A stretch of DNA of 64,000 bases from positions 248,001-312,000 of the forward strand of contig KN832871.1 in the NCBI GenBank assembly GCA_000827325.1. The letters run 5' to 3'. Positions within the stretch are counted from its first letter, which is position 1. Every line of letters starts with the position of its first letter. The translations under genes were made by a program, and so were the position numbers. Shown piece after piece: positions 34,095-48,090 of this stretch. The notes under the pieces are model-generated. The model saw only the letters and a list, made by a program, of their open reading frames with translations. It did not search any database and was not told the origin of the DNA. The DNA comes from Oidiodendron maius Zn. Taxonomy: Eukaryota > Ascomycota > Leotiomycetes > Myxotrichaceae.

Positions 34095-35433
34095 CGTGAG
34101 AGTGCCGCGTGGACCCTGCGGGGTCTAGGTGATTCTGGCTGGGGTTTCAGGGAGAGTGCTCCATGTGTTTCTTGTGTAACAGAGAACGAGTCTTGACTTG
34201 TTCTCTGCGTCGTGGAGGTTGCGAGGTTCCAGGAGCTCTTGATGACGCAGGCGAGCAGAAAGCCGAGGTCAGGCGGAGCCAATTGGACTTGTCGCGTTAA
34301 GACGGTGACGAGCAGCAATTGAGCGCGAGCGGCAATTGCAAAGATGAACAGGAGAAGAACAAGAAGAGGAAGAATAAGGGCCTGTGTTGGAGAAGGTTGT
34401 GGGTTAGAGTGATGAGATATGCACCTGCTGGTTTGTGGGTTTGGGAGAGAGGGAGACAAGAGACAGGGCAACAATGGATCTCTTTGGGCCTTCGAGTCAC
34501 AGGGAAATCTCGCCCGACCCCGCGTGCTCTCTTACGGAGTCCAGTTACGCTGGGATTCCTGCTGACTGTGTTACCGTGCAATGCCGATTTGCTTGATGGC
34601 CGCGCTACTGACAACGCAGGGAAGAGGATTATGAGGTGGACGAGAGTCAACATCGACTTTCTTCATGAACATAGATCGGATTTTGTTATATTTCCCTCTC
34701 CCCTCTCCAATAATTCCACAGATACACCATAAAAGTATTCCTTTAACCACTCGCACCTGCTGGACATCCTGCAACTCTCACAACCTCGGACATTTTCGTT
34801 CTCCCCGGGACTCGCCAATGGCGGCGGGGAATACCGGGTCCCTCGTCCTGTACGCAAACCCATAGAATTGTGACAGCTGCCCCTGAGCGGCAGGCGTAGA
34901 TTCTAACTCCTCTTTTGAGTATTTTGGGTCCTTGTGACCTGCAAAGAGGAGGGATCACCACCTTGACGGGGACCGGATGGCTGGACATGTGAGCACGTGA
35001 CACAGCCTACCCTTTCTCCTTGCCAACTCGCAATTTATTGAGCCGAGGATGAAGGGCTTGATATCACAGCAGTATGACTTTAGCTATTGATGAGTGAGAG
35101 CTCTATTGGAGTTACAGGCATAGGTGGGGCTGCATAGTCCAGGTGTGGCCAAACGCTAAACAATATATATTCGCACACGTTCATTACCAATCCCCGTCAG
35201 CATGGTGAATGACCTACAAACACCAGGGTCTTATACAGATGCAGGAACGCCTAATATATGCTGTTGGATTCCTGGTTAAGAGTATAAAGTATTATCGGGC
35301 GCCGACCTGCGGGGCGGGCGTAGCCGGCCGCATGCTGCGAGAATCAACCAGCACCTCATGTCCTATGCGATGTCAAGAATTCCCGAAAAACGTGCTTCTG
35401 ATGGCACACGCCTGAAATCGAAGGTTAGGGGAT
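34095..35433. other. Intergenic, PDK promoter and Kre6-like 3' region
   Basis: About 1.3 kb. Open frames occur on both strands around 34067-34770, but they overlap one another and show random composition. No gene recognised. The first part, upstream of the kinase start at 34094, should carry its promoter. Confidence 0.4.
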
Positions 35434-36437
35434 TCATAACTTGCATTCATCGACTAAAGTATTCCTCGGCCAAGAATAACCTGCATCTTTCCAAAGAGTC
35501 AGATTAGGATTCTGGAAATAAATCAGCACATGTCCACTTGCGGAAACAATCTGCTTACATTGTACGCCTCTGAATGCCGTCTTATATATTCTGTCGTCTC
35601 ATATCCTTCTGGATCGCAGGTCAATGATACTTGAGAGGAGTCCTGATGGACACGGATATAATCGATTCTCATTGAGGCAGGGAGCAGCTCCGCGAGATTC
35701 GCCAAGAAAACTTGAGCAAAGCTGTTTGAGATACCGAAATTCATGATGATGGCCATTGGCTCCTGGGGCATAACTCTCTGGCCAACATTACCATTAGGTC
35801 GAAGGGATCGATGGTCTATCTTCCATGTATACTTGTCAGCGAGGAGCGAAAGAGAAATAACAAGATCATACAAAACGGGATAGGAAACAAATAGCGCCAG
35901 GACTCCGAGCGTAACAATTATCCAGCCCCCAACGTTCATCCCTCTCTTCGACCAGATATCGCATGTATTCCTGTCTGGCTCATTTGGATCCGGGTTGTGC
36001 AGGTAGTCGTCCATTTCTACATCTTCGGGATGTATTATCAGATCAGGCGACGGAATAATGTTGTATTTCTGTGAGGCCGTCTGTGTATTGATATCATCAC
36101 TGCCCTCACGCGACCTGGCATTCGCATCTCCGAAGGGTGAAAAAAAAAGGCCATTTAGGCCGTCTCTTCTTTTAGCTGATTCCCAGCTTGTTTTTCTCGA
36201 TGATAACGGGGAAGGAGACTCTGGAGAGTAATCATTGAATGACTGAGGTCCTCGCACCATCGCAGGTGTGAGGAAAGTCTTCGAGGACGGTAACACACTA
36301 GAGGAATTGTATATCGGATGGGCTACAGGTGCTCGTGCATATTGCGCAGTTGACGGTTGATACGGTAGTAAGTTCCTTAGGGATATTGGAGTTCCTGTTG
36401 TCGATGACGGATCATCGCCGCTCCCGCTTCTGGGCAC
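35434..36437 (-). CDS. Kre6/Skn1-like protein lacking the GH16 catalytic core
   Basis: Exons 36437-35559 and 35511-35434 give 318 residues, against roughly 650-750 for Kre6/Skn1 proteins, which act in beta-1,6-glucan assembly. Residues about 1-165 are the Ser/Pro-rich cytosolic tail (with FFSPFGDANARS), followed by one membrane anchor (GGWIIVTLGVLALFVSYPVL). The sequence then jumps, in frame, to the far C-terminal part of the family: DKYTWKIDHRSLRPNG, MPQEPMAIIMNFGIS, IDYIRVHQDSSQVSLTCDPE, and after the last intron NPNLTLWKDAGYSWPRNT. The central GH16-like domain of some 350-400 residues, with its conserved acidic pair, is absent. The join falls near residue 200 (35838-35850). Splice sites, frame and stop are intact, so it may be expressed, but it should have no glycoside-acting activity. 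An assembly deletion is the alternative. Confidence 0.82.
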
Positions 36438-37825
36438 ATCCCCGCGCTATCTGAGTGGACTGTAATTTGTGATGGCCGATGAGGACGCGGAGGACGGCAG
36501 CCGTCCATGATGAAAGTTAAAGATAGCCTAAATCAGGAAGTCGCCCAGGAATCTCATCTAAAGTTCTGGGTCTTAAGGTGACTCTCAAGTACACTCGGGG
36601 TGCGCTATCCAGATAGTGCTCCCTTGGATATCTTCTAGATGAGATTTAAGTAGACATACCAAATCTCATTCAACCAGTCAATCTATAACATCTCGTATAG
36701 GAGAAAGGTGTGCTTCAAAGCAGCAAAAGCAAGTCGAGCAAACACGAGCACACCAAAGACACGTAAAAGAGAGACGCAGCCAAGAGGCGAAAGATAGAAA
36801 TGAGGGTCTGATTTGAAGGTTCGAGAATCTCTGCAAGCCAAGTGACGATATAGAATGATAGAAGTCGCTTTTGACAGCACAAGAAAGACAATGCTCCAGA
36901 CTTCTGGAGAAGATGTATGTCTTCAAACGCATCAAAACGCGGCAGGCAAGTCCTAAATGAAGTCTCGTATAATCAAATACCGTACCCATCTACCTACCAA
37001 CACGGGTCCCGTCATATTCGCTGGTCCACAGTTCCGTCTGGCTCCATCCCGAGATCCACTGGGCGTTCGAACTGATTCATCCAGAGGGGCATACTAGGCC
37101 CAGGAAAATTCAAGACAGGAGTCCCGAGGCACTAAGGGCTGAGTTGGAAGGCATATTGGAAGATGGCAGCAGAGGACTATTCATATTATAGGATGTACGT
37201 TTATATTGTAGGGCGGGATGCATATCAATGTGGCTTGCACTGTTGTTGTTGTATATTTTTTTGGTGAGTTTTACTTTCGGAGGCGAGATATACCACTTCG
37301 ACCGCTGGAAATTTTGGAAGCGAGAGTTGGATCGGGGAGGAGGGGGGGTTGCAGTGCAAGTATGGCAGGATGGAATAGAGAAGAAACAGTTCTTGTTCAT
37401 GGTATGTTACAAATGTAGCGCCGATTTGCTACATTCCATTGACTACCCTTTGAATAATGATATACAAGTCCGTTTGTGGAATGGGGAGTCTAAAGCTGCC
37501 CATGAGGGGATATATGAAAATACGAATCCAAGGTATTATTAGATTAGCAAAATGCCAAAGCAGCGATTCTGGGCCCTAGACGCTCGATTATCATTCTCGT
37601 ATGAAATATGAAGTAAAATATCCAACCCGATTCCTAGTTGACTTTCTTTATGTTCGAATATAACCACGGCACATGTAAACCACCAGCAATAGGACATACA
37701 ACGTCGAGACCCATCATTCCATATGCCACTAGTCCTTCATGTATGATCATACTTATATATTCCGATATCCACTGCCATCATAATTTCACAAACCTAAAAC
37801 CCAAAATCCTATCTCCTCCCCAACT
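36438..37825. other. Intergenic without recognisable genes
   Basis: About 1.4 kb. A 104-codon frame at 37228-37542 (+) starts with a hydrophobic segment (MWLALLLLYIFLVSFTF) but has no known domain and its downstream composition looks random. I do not call it. Much of the region is A/T-rich. Confidence 0.4.
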
Positions 37826-38443
37826 CTAACTCTCCACAGCCAGCGCCTTAACCCCCAACATCTTCCCTCCCTCGACGCCCACAAGCCAGTATTCAAACCT
37901 CGCCCCGCCCGTCCCGATCCTATACACGATGACATCGCTGCCTTTCGTTGCTTCCCGCGTGGCATGCACGAGCTCCTTGTACTCCCCACGGGTATCCCAG
38001 TGCGCGACGTCCATGATCTCGACACTGGCCTCATCGGGATTGGGATGATTAACTAGACTGGCGAATTGCACTGGAATGAGAACCATTAGCTTCATTTCCG
38101 TGATTAATTATGCAAAGAATACAAGAACAGGAAGGGACAAAGGAGGAAGATCTAAAAGGTAAAACAAACCTTCGTCAGGCATCCCTTCTCCCTTCCTTTC
38201 CTGCTTCCCCTCGCCTCCTGGTAATCTCAAGCAAACGACCTCAAACGGCTCATCCGCATCACTCACATACAACTTATCCCTAATGGCCTCCTTTAACGAG
38301 ACAGGGACCTCCTCACCCTTCTCGACAGCCTTCAAGTTCACGCTGCCCCCAGCCTTGCTCTTGTTTTGCGTCTTCGTGAATCCTTCGTTCGGATCAGCGT
38401 TAGCCTTCTCAAGGAATGCGATGTATTCTTCATCGGTAGCCAT
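37826..38443 (-). CDS. Small conserved fungal protein of unknown function
   Basis: Exons 38443-38170 and 38070-37826 give about 172 residues from MATDEEYIAFLEKANADP, which looks like a family start. The frame stays open upstream, and an ATG at 38830 would add a Ser/Pro-rich extension of 129 residues, so a longer isoform is possible. The body has an N-terminal short helix, a Lys-rich linker, then a compact alpha/beta region (PFEVVCLRLPGGEG; SVEIMDVAHWDTRGEYKELV; FEYWLVGVEGGKMLGVKALA). I recall similar uncharacterised proteins across Pezizomycotina but cannot name a domain. The 99-base intron has a plain gt...ag. No context clue to function; it sits between the Kre6-like gene and RPL3. Confidence 0.65.
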
Positions 38444-39168
38444 TTTGCTCTGTTGCGTGGCGTGGGTGGCGGGCGTGGCTATAGATTGGCTTGGGCTGAT
38501 TGCGGTGCGGGGTGTAGGTGTGCTGTGGAAGGACTCAGTGATTATGCCACGAGGATGATGAGGGGGAGATTCGCTCGGGACATACGAGGTGAAAGCTGTA
38601 GGTTTTTGATTTATAGATGCTGCTCCAGCTCTGGAATCGAGTTCGACTGGATAAGTAGCTGATCCGATAGCTGGGTCTTGTGTACGCCCCTCCTTTGCTC
38701 GTTCTTCTCCCGACTGTGATAGAGCTTGTGGTGCAGATGTGCGAGGCTGTTCTTTGGATAATCTAGGGGTTCTAATTATCTGTCTGAGGTTTCGCGAGGA
38801 GGATTTGAGCGTAGAGGGGATGGAGCCCATATCATGTCTTTTTCTTTGACTTCCAAGGTCTTGATGTGGGGTTCGGTGAGCCCATGACGATTTTGCGTGC
38901 GTCGCTCGGGAATTATTCTGGTTCCTCTTTATGGGGAGCGCCACGACAGGGTAATTAGGCAATATTAATTGTATAGCTTATTATGATGAATCACAAGGAG
39001 TACGATAGTGCATGGATGGTGTATAAGTTTTCTTTTTTAACATATTCGCGGTATCAGACTAATCCACATCGTTCAGTCGCCACGAAGCAAATGCCAATAA
39101 TGTGCCTTCTACACCGGAAATCGCAAAGCCCCACAAGAAAACATATGCAACTGCAGACCAAACCCTTT
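38444..39168. other. Upstream region of the small unknown protein; RPL3 3' region
   Basis: About 725 bases. The minus-strand frame of the previous entry remains open to about 38962 and could be coding from 38830. The remainder, 38963-39168, is the 3' end region of RPL3. Confidence 0.4.
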
Positions 39169-40900
<1,732 letters not shown>

Positions 40901-43900
40901 TTAAGCAGGCTGCTCGACTTTCGTCTGGCCATTTGGCAAACTAACACCATTCGCAACACGACCATTAACGCCCGTTGGAGACCCTGTCTTACCCTCTCCA
41001 GAGGTCGACCCAGGCCCAGATTCACCTCCGAGCACGATTCCCTTCTTCTCATCCTCGCCATCGTCGTCATAATCTTCATCCACATCCATATTCCGTGCAG
41101 CCCGCTCTGGCTCTCCCACAGGTGCCGGGGGCGGTGGGGGGTTATCCTGCCGTTCTCGTTCGCGCTCTCTCTCGTCAGCTGGGTAGTCCTTGGGTGCTGC
41201 AGGAGGAGGCGGCGGGGGATGTTCATGAGAAGGGGAATGAGCGGGGGGAGGGCCTTGTTGCATCGGCGGCAGATGATTGGGCGCCGCGTGTGTTGGAGGG
41301 TGGTGGGCCGCCTCCGAAGGATGGTAATTTTCATTCGCACGGCGTTGATCATCCACACGCCTTTCCTCAGCGAGCCGCTGCTGCTCGGCGACACGGCGGG
41401 CCTCGGCCGAGTCCCGTCGGGAGACGGGATCGAGAAAGGGGCTTGATGCTCTGCGGTGATGTCTACTCTCCATCTGAGCTCGGGTTTCCTCTGAGGCCTG
41501 CTTCTTCATTGCGGTGTCCTCTTCCCACTCCCGATGCCTCTTGGGGCCCGCTGACCCAGGACGGTCTCCATTGCGCTCCGCAGCCGCAACCTCAGCCGCT
41601 AACGCGGACGGAGGCGGAGGAGCGCCGCCTTCGATGCCTCCAGGGTTGGAGATGTCTGCGTGGTGCTGCTGATATGGCATGCGGGGGTAACCAGACTTGG
41701 GTGAGGATGTCCGATTTTCCATGATGGGTCTCACCTCTGGGCGCGGGCTTCCACCTCGGCCAAACGGTGGTAGAGAGCCGGGCGCAGTGCCATTCACAGC
41801 AGCAGTAGCAGGAGGAAGCACGTTAGATGGGCCAGGAGCTGGATACCCTGTATTCGGTGCTCGTTGCTGCTGGGGTGGTGGTCCTTGAGATGGTGGTGGA
41901 GGAGGCTGTGGAAGACCCGTTCCGGGGTATGGCCCCATCTGGGAGTGGTGATCACGAGGGGGCGTTCTACGCGGCGGCGGTGGTGGTGGCGGTGGACGGT
42001 CAGAACTGGGGCCTTGATACTGCCTACCTTGGTGATCCAATCGGGGGCTGGGAGCGCCAGGAGGAGCCTGGATAGGACCGCGGGCAGGCTCACGATCGTA
42101 TGGGTTCGGCGGCTGAGGAGGGGGGTTGAGTTCTGCGAGTCTGCCGCCCCATCCATTGATCGAGGGGTTGCTTGGAGGGCCCTGGGGGGCTGGGGGTGCA
42201 GAATTTCCCCACTGAGGACCGGGAGGACCAACGGCTCCGCTGGCCTGGTACGCTTGGGGATGGACATCCTGAGGCAAGGGAGCGGTGGCCTGTGCCGCGC
42301 CACTCTGGCCGCTGCGCAACAACTGGAGGCGAGCCTTGATATGGACGTTGGTTGGGTCGAGCTCTGCTGCGCGTTGATATGCATCCAAGGCATCGTTGAC
42401 TTGATTATTACATGACTCGTACTAAAACAGACAGTCAGCGGTGCTGTGGAGTGAAAGATGCGTAGGATAGACAGCAAACGTACCAATGTTCCTAGGTCGT
42501 ACCAGACTTCGGAGATGTAAGGGTTGAGGCGTATTGCGCGGGAGTATGCATCAAGTGCATCTCGGTACTGGTTGATCTGGTAGTACAGGACGCCAATCGA
42601 GCACCAGAATGTTGGGTTCCGTCCGTCGCGATAGACGGCTTGTTGATAGGCCTCATACGCTTTGGGATACTTCTGCTGTGACATGTAACACCGTCCAAGC
42701 AGATACCAACTTTGCGCATCATTTTGGTCTGCCACGTGTTAGAGCAAGCAGTATAGGGGGGATCATTCATGATTCGTCTTACCGGAGGCGACAGACTTCT
42801 CGAGATACTCGATCGCGGTGTCTTGGCTGTCGCGGTTGTGCTCTTGGTGGTGCAGCCAGCCAAGCTGCTGGAGCACCTTGGCGTGATTGGGATCTCTGTC
42901 GAGCACACGCCTGTACGCCAGCTTGGCGTTCTCGTACTGTGGTGACGTTAGAGAGAGTTTATATCGCAGTATGCGTCGCTGCTTACATCCGTATTTTGCT
43001 CATAAACATGACCAATCTGGAACCAGATGTCCTCCTCCGTCAATGGGGAGGGGGGGATAGAGCAGATGTATCTAAAGCACTGGACGCTGTTAGCAACTAG
43101 GACCTCCACGATTCCATACCCTTCATAACATACCTCAAGACTTTGTTGATACTTCTTCTGCTGCTTGTAAATTATGCCAAGCCGGAAGTAGATCTCATTT
43201 GCCTTCTCGAAGTCGGGTGCCATGCGCATGACTTGCGAGAACGCCTCCTCAGCGTGCTCAAGTGAGCCATACCGATCATACAGGATACCAATTCCATACC
43301 AAAGCTTTGGTTCCTGCATTAACTACGCATTAGCTGTTGTCCTGCGACACTGCGCCGGAGGGACCCACCTTTGGATCTGGCATATGATAGAGGGCCTGCT
43401 GGTAGGCAGAATATGCCTGCTGGAGGTCATCGACCATCAGATAGCAGTGGCCTTTGCGATGTCAGCGGCGCAGAGATGTGAAGGGAAGAAAACTTACCGA
43501 GACTACCCCAGACTTCGCCATTATTCCCATCCAGCTTGAGGACGCTCTGGAGGTACTCAATCGCCTTGGCCCACTGGTTTGCGGCGCGGAGGATGCTACT
43601 CATGCCATTCATGGCCGGGATGGATCTTGGGTTTGCGCGGAGAGCATGCTGGTAGGCCGTGGAGGCCTCTTCAGGGTCACCTAAGAGTTCGGCAAGGCTC
43701 CCTAAACAAACAAAAACCCATATATCAGTACGATTTCCAGGTGTCGGCGGCGCACGATTGCCTACCTATCTGAAGCCAAACCGCTTCATTCATGGCCACC
43801 AGCTGTTGCGAAGCTGACCACTGCTGCGGAGGCGCCATCCCGGGTGGTGGAGGGCCGTTGGGAGGGCCATGGTGCAACTGCATAGCGGCGGGTGAGCCTG

Positions 43901-43916
43901 GATGACGAGAGGCCAT
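40901..43916 (-). CDS. SSN6: TPR transcriptional corepressor Cyc8/Ssn6
   Basis: Eight minus-strand exons, 43916-43766, 43701-43498, 43451-43369, 43313-43134, 43079-42987, 42936-42783, 42728-42484 and 42421-40901, give 876 residues. A Pro/Gln-rich start leads into about ten tetratricopeptide repeats over residues 40-410, for example LWYGIGILYDRYGSLEHAEE, DIWFQIGHVYEQN and SWYLLGRCYMSQQKYPKAYE. The last 460 residues are low-complexity, rich in Pro, Gln and Ala, then acidic (DVDEDYDDDGEDEKKG). Cyc8/Ssn6 pairs with Tup1 (RcoA in Aspergillus) and is recruited by DNA-binding repressors to silence glucose-repressed, stress and developmental genes. The TPR order and the linker after the last repeat match the family. 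It is preceded by an unusually long gene-free region. Confidence 0.95.
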
Positions 43917-45198
43917 GGCAGGCGCTATGCGGAAGCTGTGAAGAGAGGAAAAGGGTGGGCGCTGGGCGCAGGCGAGTGGTGGCCCCCGATATCACCACGA
44001 GGAGGACAGAGGGCGTGTCGCAGTGGTGGCCGCTCTCTTTCCTTTCCGGGGCGCTTCCAGGACCCTTTGTCGGGCGATGGGCGGCGGGCGAGGGAGCCGC
44101 ACCGGAGCAGCAAGGCGCGAGAGAGCGACGGGTGGTGGTAGTGGGCGGCGACGAGGGGAGGGGATTGTGACGTCGTGGTGAGGATGAAAGTGTTCAGGGA
44201 GCGAAGGGTGGGCGATGAAGCTGGTGATGGGAGGAGAAAAGGAGGGAATACGGCCAGACAGCAGGAAAGAGGAGAGAGAGGGAAGAGGGATGACCGAACA
44301 ACAGCCAGAAACCACCCAACCTTTTCTCGAGCACACAACCCTAACCCAGCGCCTGCCGTGGCGGAGAACTAGGTTCACCACTAGTGCATGACGCTAACCA
44401 CAACCGCGCAAGGGCTAAGAGCGCTGAGGGTTGATGTCAAGCCGAAGCGGAAAGGATGTCTGAGACCCACTTGGCGCCGGTTTTATATAGAAGACGCCAT
44501 GACGCAAGAGGGAATATCTGCAGCTGAGGTCATGCCCAGAGAGGCAAGCACGGGCCGGCGAGCACTAACCCAGATCGGGGCGCTTTGACCCCTGACTCTT
44601 TTTCTCCGTGGAGAGGCCCCGTCGCTCGCTCTCGTGTGTGTGCGTGCGTGTGTGTGAACGGGCGATCCACGGTGGGACGGGGGACCGTGATGATGCATAA
44701 CCAGGCCCACGCAGGACTGCCGTGCTAATTTGTACTCAGGGTCAGTACTATATATTTCGTATATTATATAGACATGCTTATATTCGTATATTATAAGTTT
44801 ATACAGTAAGTATACGCACATACACACATGTATACGTATCCCAAAAAAAAAAAGGTTATCTCCTAGCCTGTGTCTCGACACGCCCTGGTGGATCCGCCAG
44901 TACTCCCACGGCGTCGTCGCCGGGAGGCTGTACCGTCGTGTTTCCTCCTCCTGTGCCGACCGTGCTGAGGTCGTCCTCCTCAGCATCGAGGCGAGGAGGG
45001 ATCTGTGCCTACGCCCTGTCTGGAAGTATGCGTGTGAGTCGGTGCCATAGGCATGTGCTGCGACGCTGCAGCGGCACTGTGCTGTCCAGTGCCTCTCTTG
45101 GGGGGGGCGCACCAGGGCGCAAGGACGGTGGTAATGAGGTGAGTCGGGTGAGTAAGGTGAGATAATAGCCTAGCAGGAGGCATATGATATTGACCGTA

Positions 45199-45207
45199 GT
45201 ACTGTAC
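45199..45207. promoter_or_regulatory. GTAC-N-GTAC site 1
   Basis: gtactgtac, a near-perfect inverted repeat with one central base. The same 9-mer, in either orientation, recurs at three other places in the gene-free interval. Confidence 0.35.
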
Positions 45208-47201
45208 TGTATTGAATGATGACGGTAATCCAGCTGAGTGCAGGATCCCGTAGCACAACGCCATGGGGGATTGGGGAGTGGGTCGCCATCCGTCCTGCAT
45301 CCTGTCCTGTATTCTACTGTACCGTGCTGACGATCGGAGAGTACTTGCCTCTACAGCACGGGACTGTACTACCATCGACCACAGTAAAGGAAGCGCCGCG
45401 CACCTCAATGCATCTGGATCAGGGTCCACCCTCTCCACCGCGATCGGGGGGGCAGCGTGGCGTGGGTGGTTGCCGCATCACGTTAGCCCTCCGCAAATAA
45501 TCAAGGCACACAGGTACCCACTAATCTGAGGTTTGCTGCCTGGTCGGGCTTAGGGTGCCTGGGGCGGTTTTGTCATTTCTTCTTCCCTGCGCCCTTGCCG
45601 GCGTGTTTGATCTGCGGTTCTCCAGAACACCGCCGCGCTATTCCCGTTGCGGAGAAGCCCGACAGAGGTTGCTTTCGTGCAGGAAGGCCGCACCAAAGGA
45701 GTCTGGTGGAGTTCCCTCGCCAGATGACTAACCGTGTTTTCTCCTATCCTCCGGGGGGCGCACGCTGTTGCTTTGCACAGGTACCTCTCGCCGCTCTCCT
45801 GGCCACGGGGTACCGCCGAGCTCAGGTACCAGCTGCCTGCCATGATACTGTTTCCTGTACTCTAAGCAATGTAAGTAATCATGCGCTCTCGGGTTGCCCT
45901 CTTCTGCCTGCCTTGTGCCGTCGCCGTTGAGACCCACGCTGCTAGAGCCACGGTCCCCTCTACAAAAGTTATCTTCTCCCTACAATACCACAGCATCTAT
46001 CAGCGCCTATACTCAGAAGACTGTACGAAGTAATGCCGGCCTGTCACATTTCAGGGTGATGAAACAACTCGATGGTTCTCCCCCGGCGGCGCCTTCGCGG
46101 AGTGTGGAGTGCAGGCTTGGTCCCTCATTGCCACCTGATCCAGCACAACCCACCGCCAGCGCCAGTACCAGTGCCAGCGCAATGACAACATTATTATCCC
46201 GATAGACAGCGCCAGACTCCCATCTCGCGCCCTGTTCCCCAGTTCCTCGCAGCACCATTCCAATGCCTCCCCCATCCTCATCGACTATCCATGCGAGCGT
46301 CACCCGGCATGACAGCGTGACTCCGGAATATGCAACCGCGCTGCAGTCGCAGAGCACCTGCATCGTGGCCGTCTGGCGGTGGCAGCTCCGCGGCATCTGC
46401 ACGCAGCGCCTAGAGTGTGCCCGGCCCCATCAGCCACCCAACCGCTTGCGTCGAGGCCCTCCTCCCCTCAAATAAAACACTGACCGCCACCCCAGCACCG
46501 CAGCCCTTCCGCAGCTGAAGGGCCTGGCTCCTCATTGATCGCAACAATTGATTGAGTGCTGCTCGACCGAGTCTGCCGTACGTGATGCCCAAAGCGAGCA
46601 GCCTGCTGCGGCCATCCGAACCACGACGGGCTGCTATCGATAAAACCTGCACCGACCCTCCAGCCACCATCGCGCCCGGCCAGAACGTGGCTGTTCGATG
46701 ATGTAGAGTCCGCCGGTGGATCACGTAAGGCATGACAGTCCTGCTTGCGCTGGTCGGTCATGGACCCGGAAATCACCACGTGACATTGCCATCCACCCAT
46801 AACATTTGCACGAAGTGCCACCAGTCTGACTTACACCGACACCGGCGAAACAGGGCACCAGCACGGACGGTGTACATCCTTGCCCAGGTACACTTCCCTA
46901 GTGGCATGCCCAGCCATGGACCATGGATAACAGAGACATCCGCTGCTGTGGTCACGTGGCAGATCTGGGTCGTCGCTTGTCGGCTCATGGATCCCGCGGA
47001 AACGGAAGAAAGGGGGGCAGCGGGCCTCCAGGCAGGGCAGAAGAAGGAAGCATAGAAGGAAAAGGGGGCGAGGGGAGGAAGAGCGCCGCAACGTTCCTTC
47101 TGCCGGGCAGGCTCCACCCAATCCGCGATCCAGATACACGGGGATCTCTTTCAACCTTACCGTGTGTTGCGACCTTGGCTGAATGGCCTTCTTACGTATG
47201 T

Positions 47202-47210
47202 GTACAGTAC
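47202..47210. promoter_or_regulatory. GTAC-N-GTAC site 2
   Basis: gtacagtac, the reverse complement of site 1. Confidence 0.35.
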
Positions 47211-48065
47211 AAGAGCGCGTGCAGAGCTTCAGCCGGCCGACCAGGGGGAGGGGAGGAGAAGAGTGAGAAAGCGACGACAGAGAGAGGACGAGACGGGGGT
47301 GGAAAGGGAAACGGAAATCTACACGAGCGCGCATTACCCATCCGGCACCCAAGTTCTCCATATCCAACAGACGAGGTGACCAGCCCCGGGCGCTTGGCAA
47401 AGGACAAGCATTAGCTGGCCCCCCCCATCAACCCATCATCATGCCCGCCGACGGAGAAGGCGACGCGGCGCAGGCTCTGGCTTCCCAGCAGGCTGCTTAC
47501 TGCATGTCATGGGCTTGTCTACCTTGCCTTACCATACAGCGCCTCTACTACTGCTACTTCGTTCCGGGTCGCATCAAATTCCAACCCAGGCTCACCACCA
47601 CAGATACATCACACACTCGAACCCAGGTCCCCACTCCGTACCGCCGCCCGGAGCTACTTGTCCTTAGATTAGGCAGTGCTATCTGATTGTTTCCTTTCGC
47701 TGGCTGGCTCTCTTTCCTGGCCCCCTCTGACGACGCCCATTCTGAGCTTCCCCTTTGCTCATCTTTTTCTACTTGCCAGGGAGGGGGTTGATCAGCCCCT
47801 CCGCCGCCAAATGAGATCCTGCCCCCGATCCGCGTATGACGCCGGGCCTACCCTTCTTCCTCTCCCTAGCCTAACTCCCCGCCCCCAAACGCAAATCTCT
47901 TACGGTGGAGGCTGGAACGAGCGGCCTGCAGTGTGTCAGATGCACGCCCCCGGCCCTGTCGTGTCGCTCGTCGCTCTGCTCGTCCGCCGGCTGGGTCTGC
48001 AGAATGGAATGGGGGATAGGGTGTGAATGTGGAATGATGAGCGGTGATGGGGAGGTTTAAAGTGC

Positions 48066-48090
48066 GCTGGGCTGGGCTGGGCTGGGCTGG
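48066..48090 (+). repeat. Tandem GCTGG repeat, five copies
   Basis: Five perfect head-to-tail copies of gctgg, inside the gene-free interval. Such a G-cluster strand could form unusual secondary structure; a simple microsatellite is the plain reading. Confidence 0.9.

Noticed and set aside
37228-37542. A + strand frame with a hydrophobic start
   Set aside because: No recognisable domain, unclear leader and possible chance hydrophobicity in A/T-rich DNA.
45595-45930. A frame starting with a zinc-knuckle-like CLICGSPEHR
   Set aside because: Only half a knuckle is present, and the rest is random; no splice partner found.
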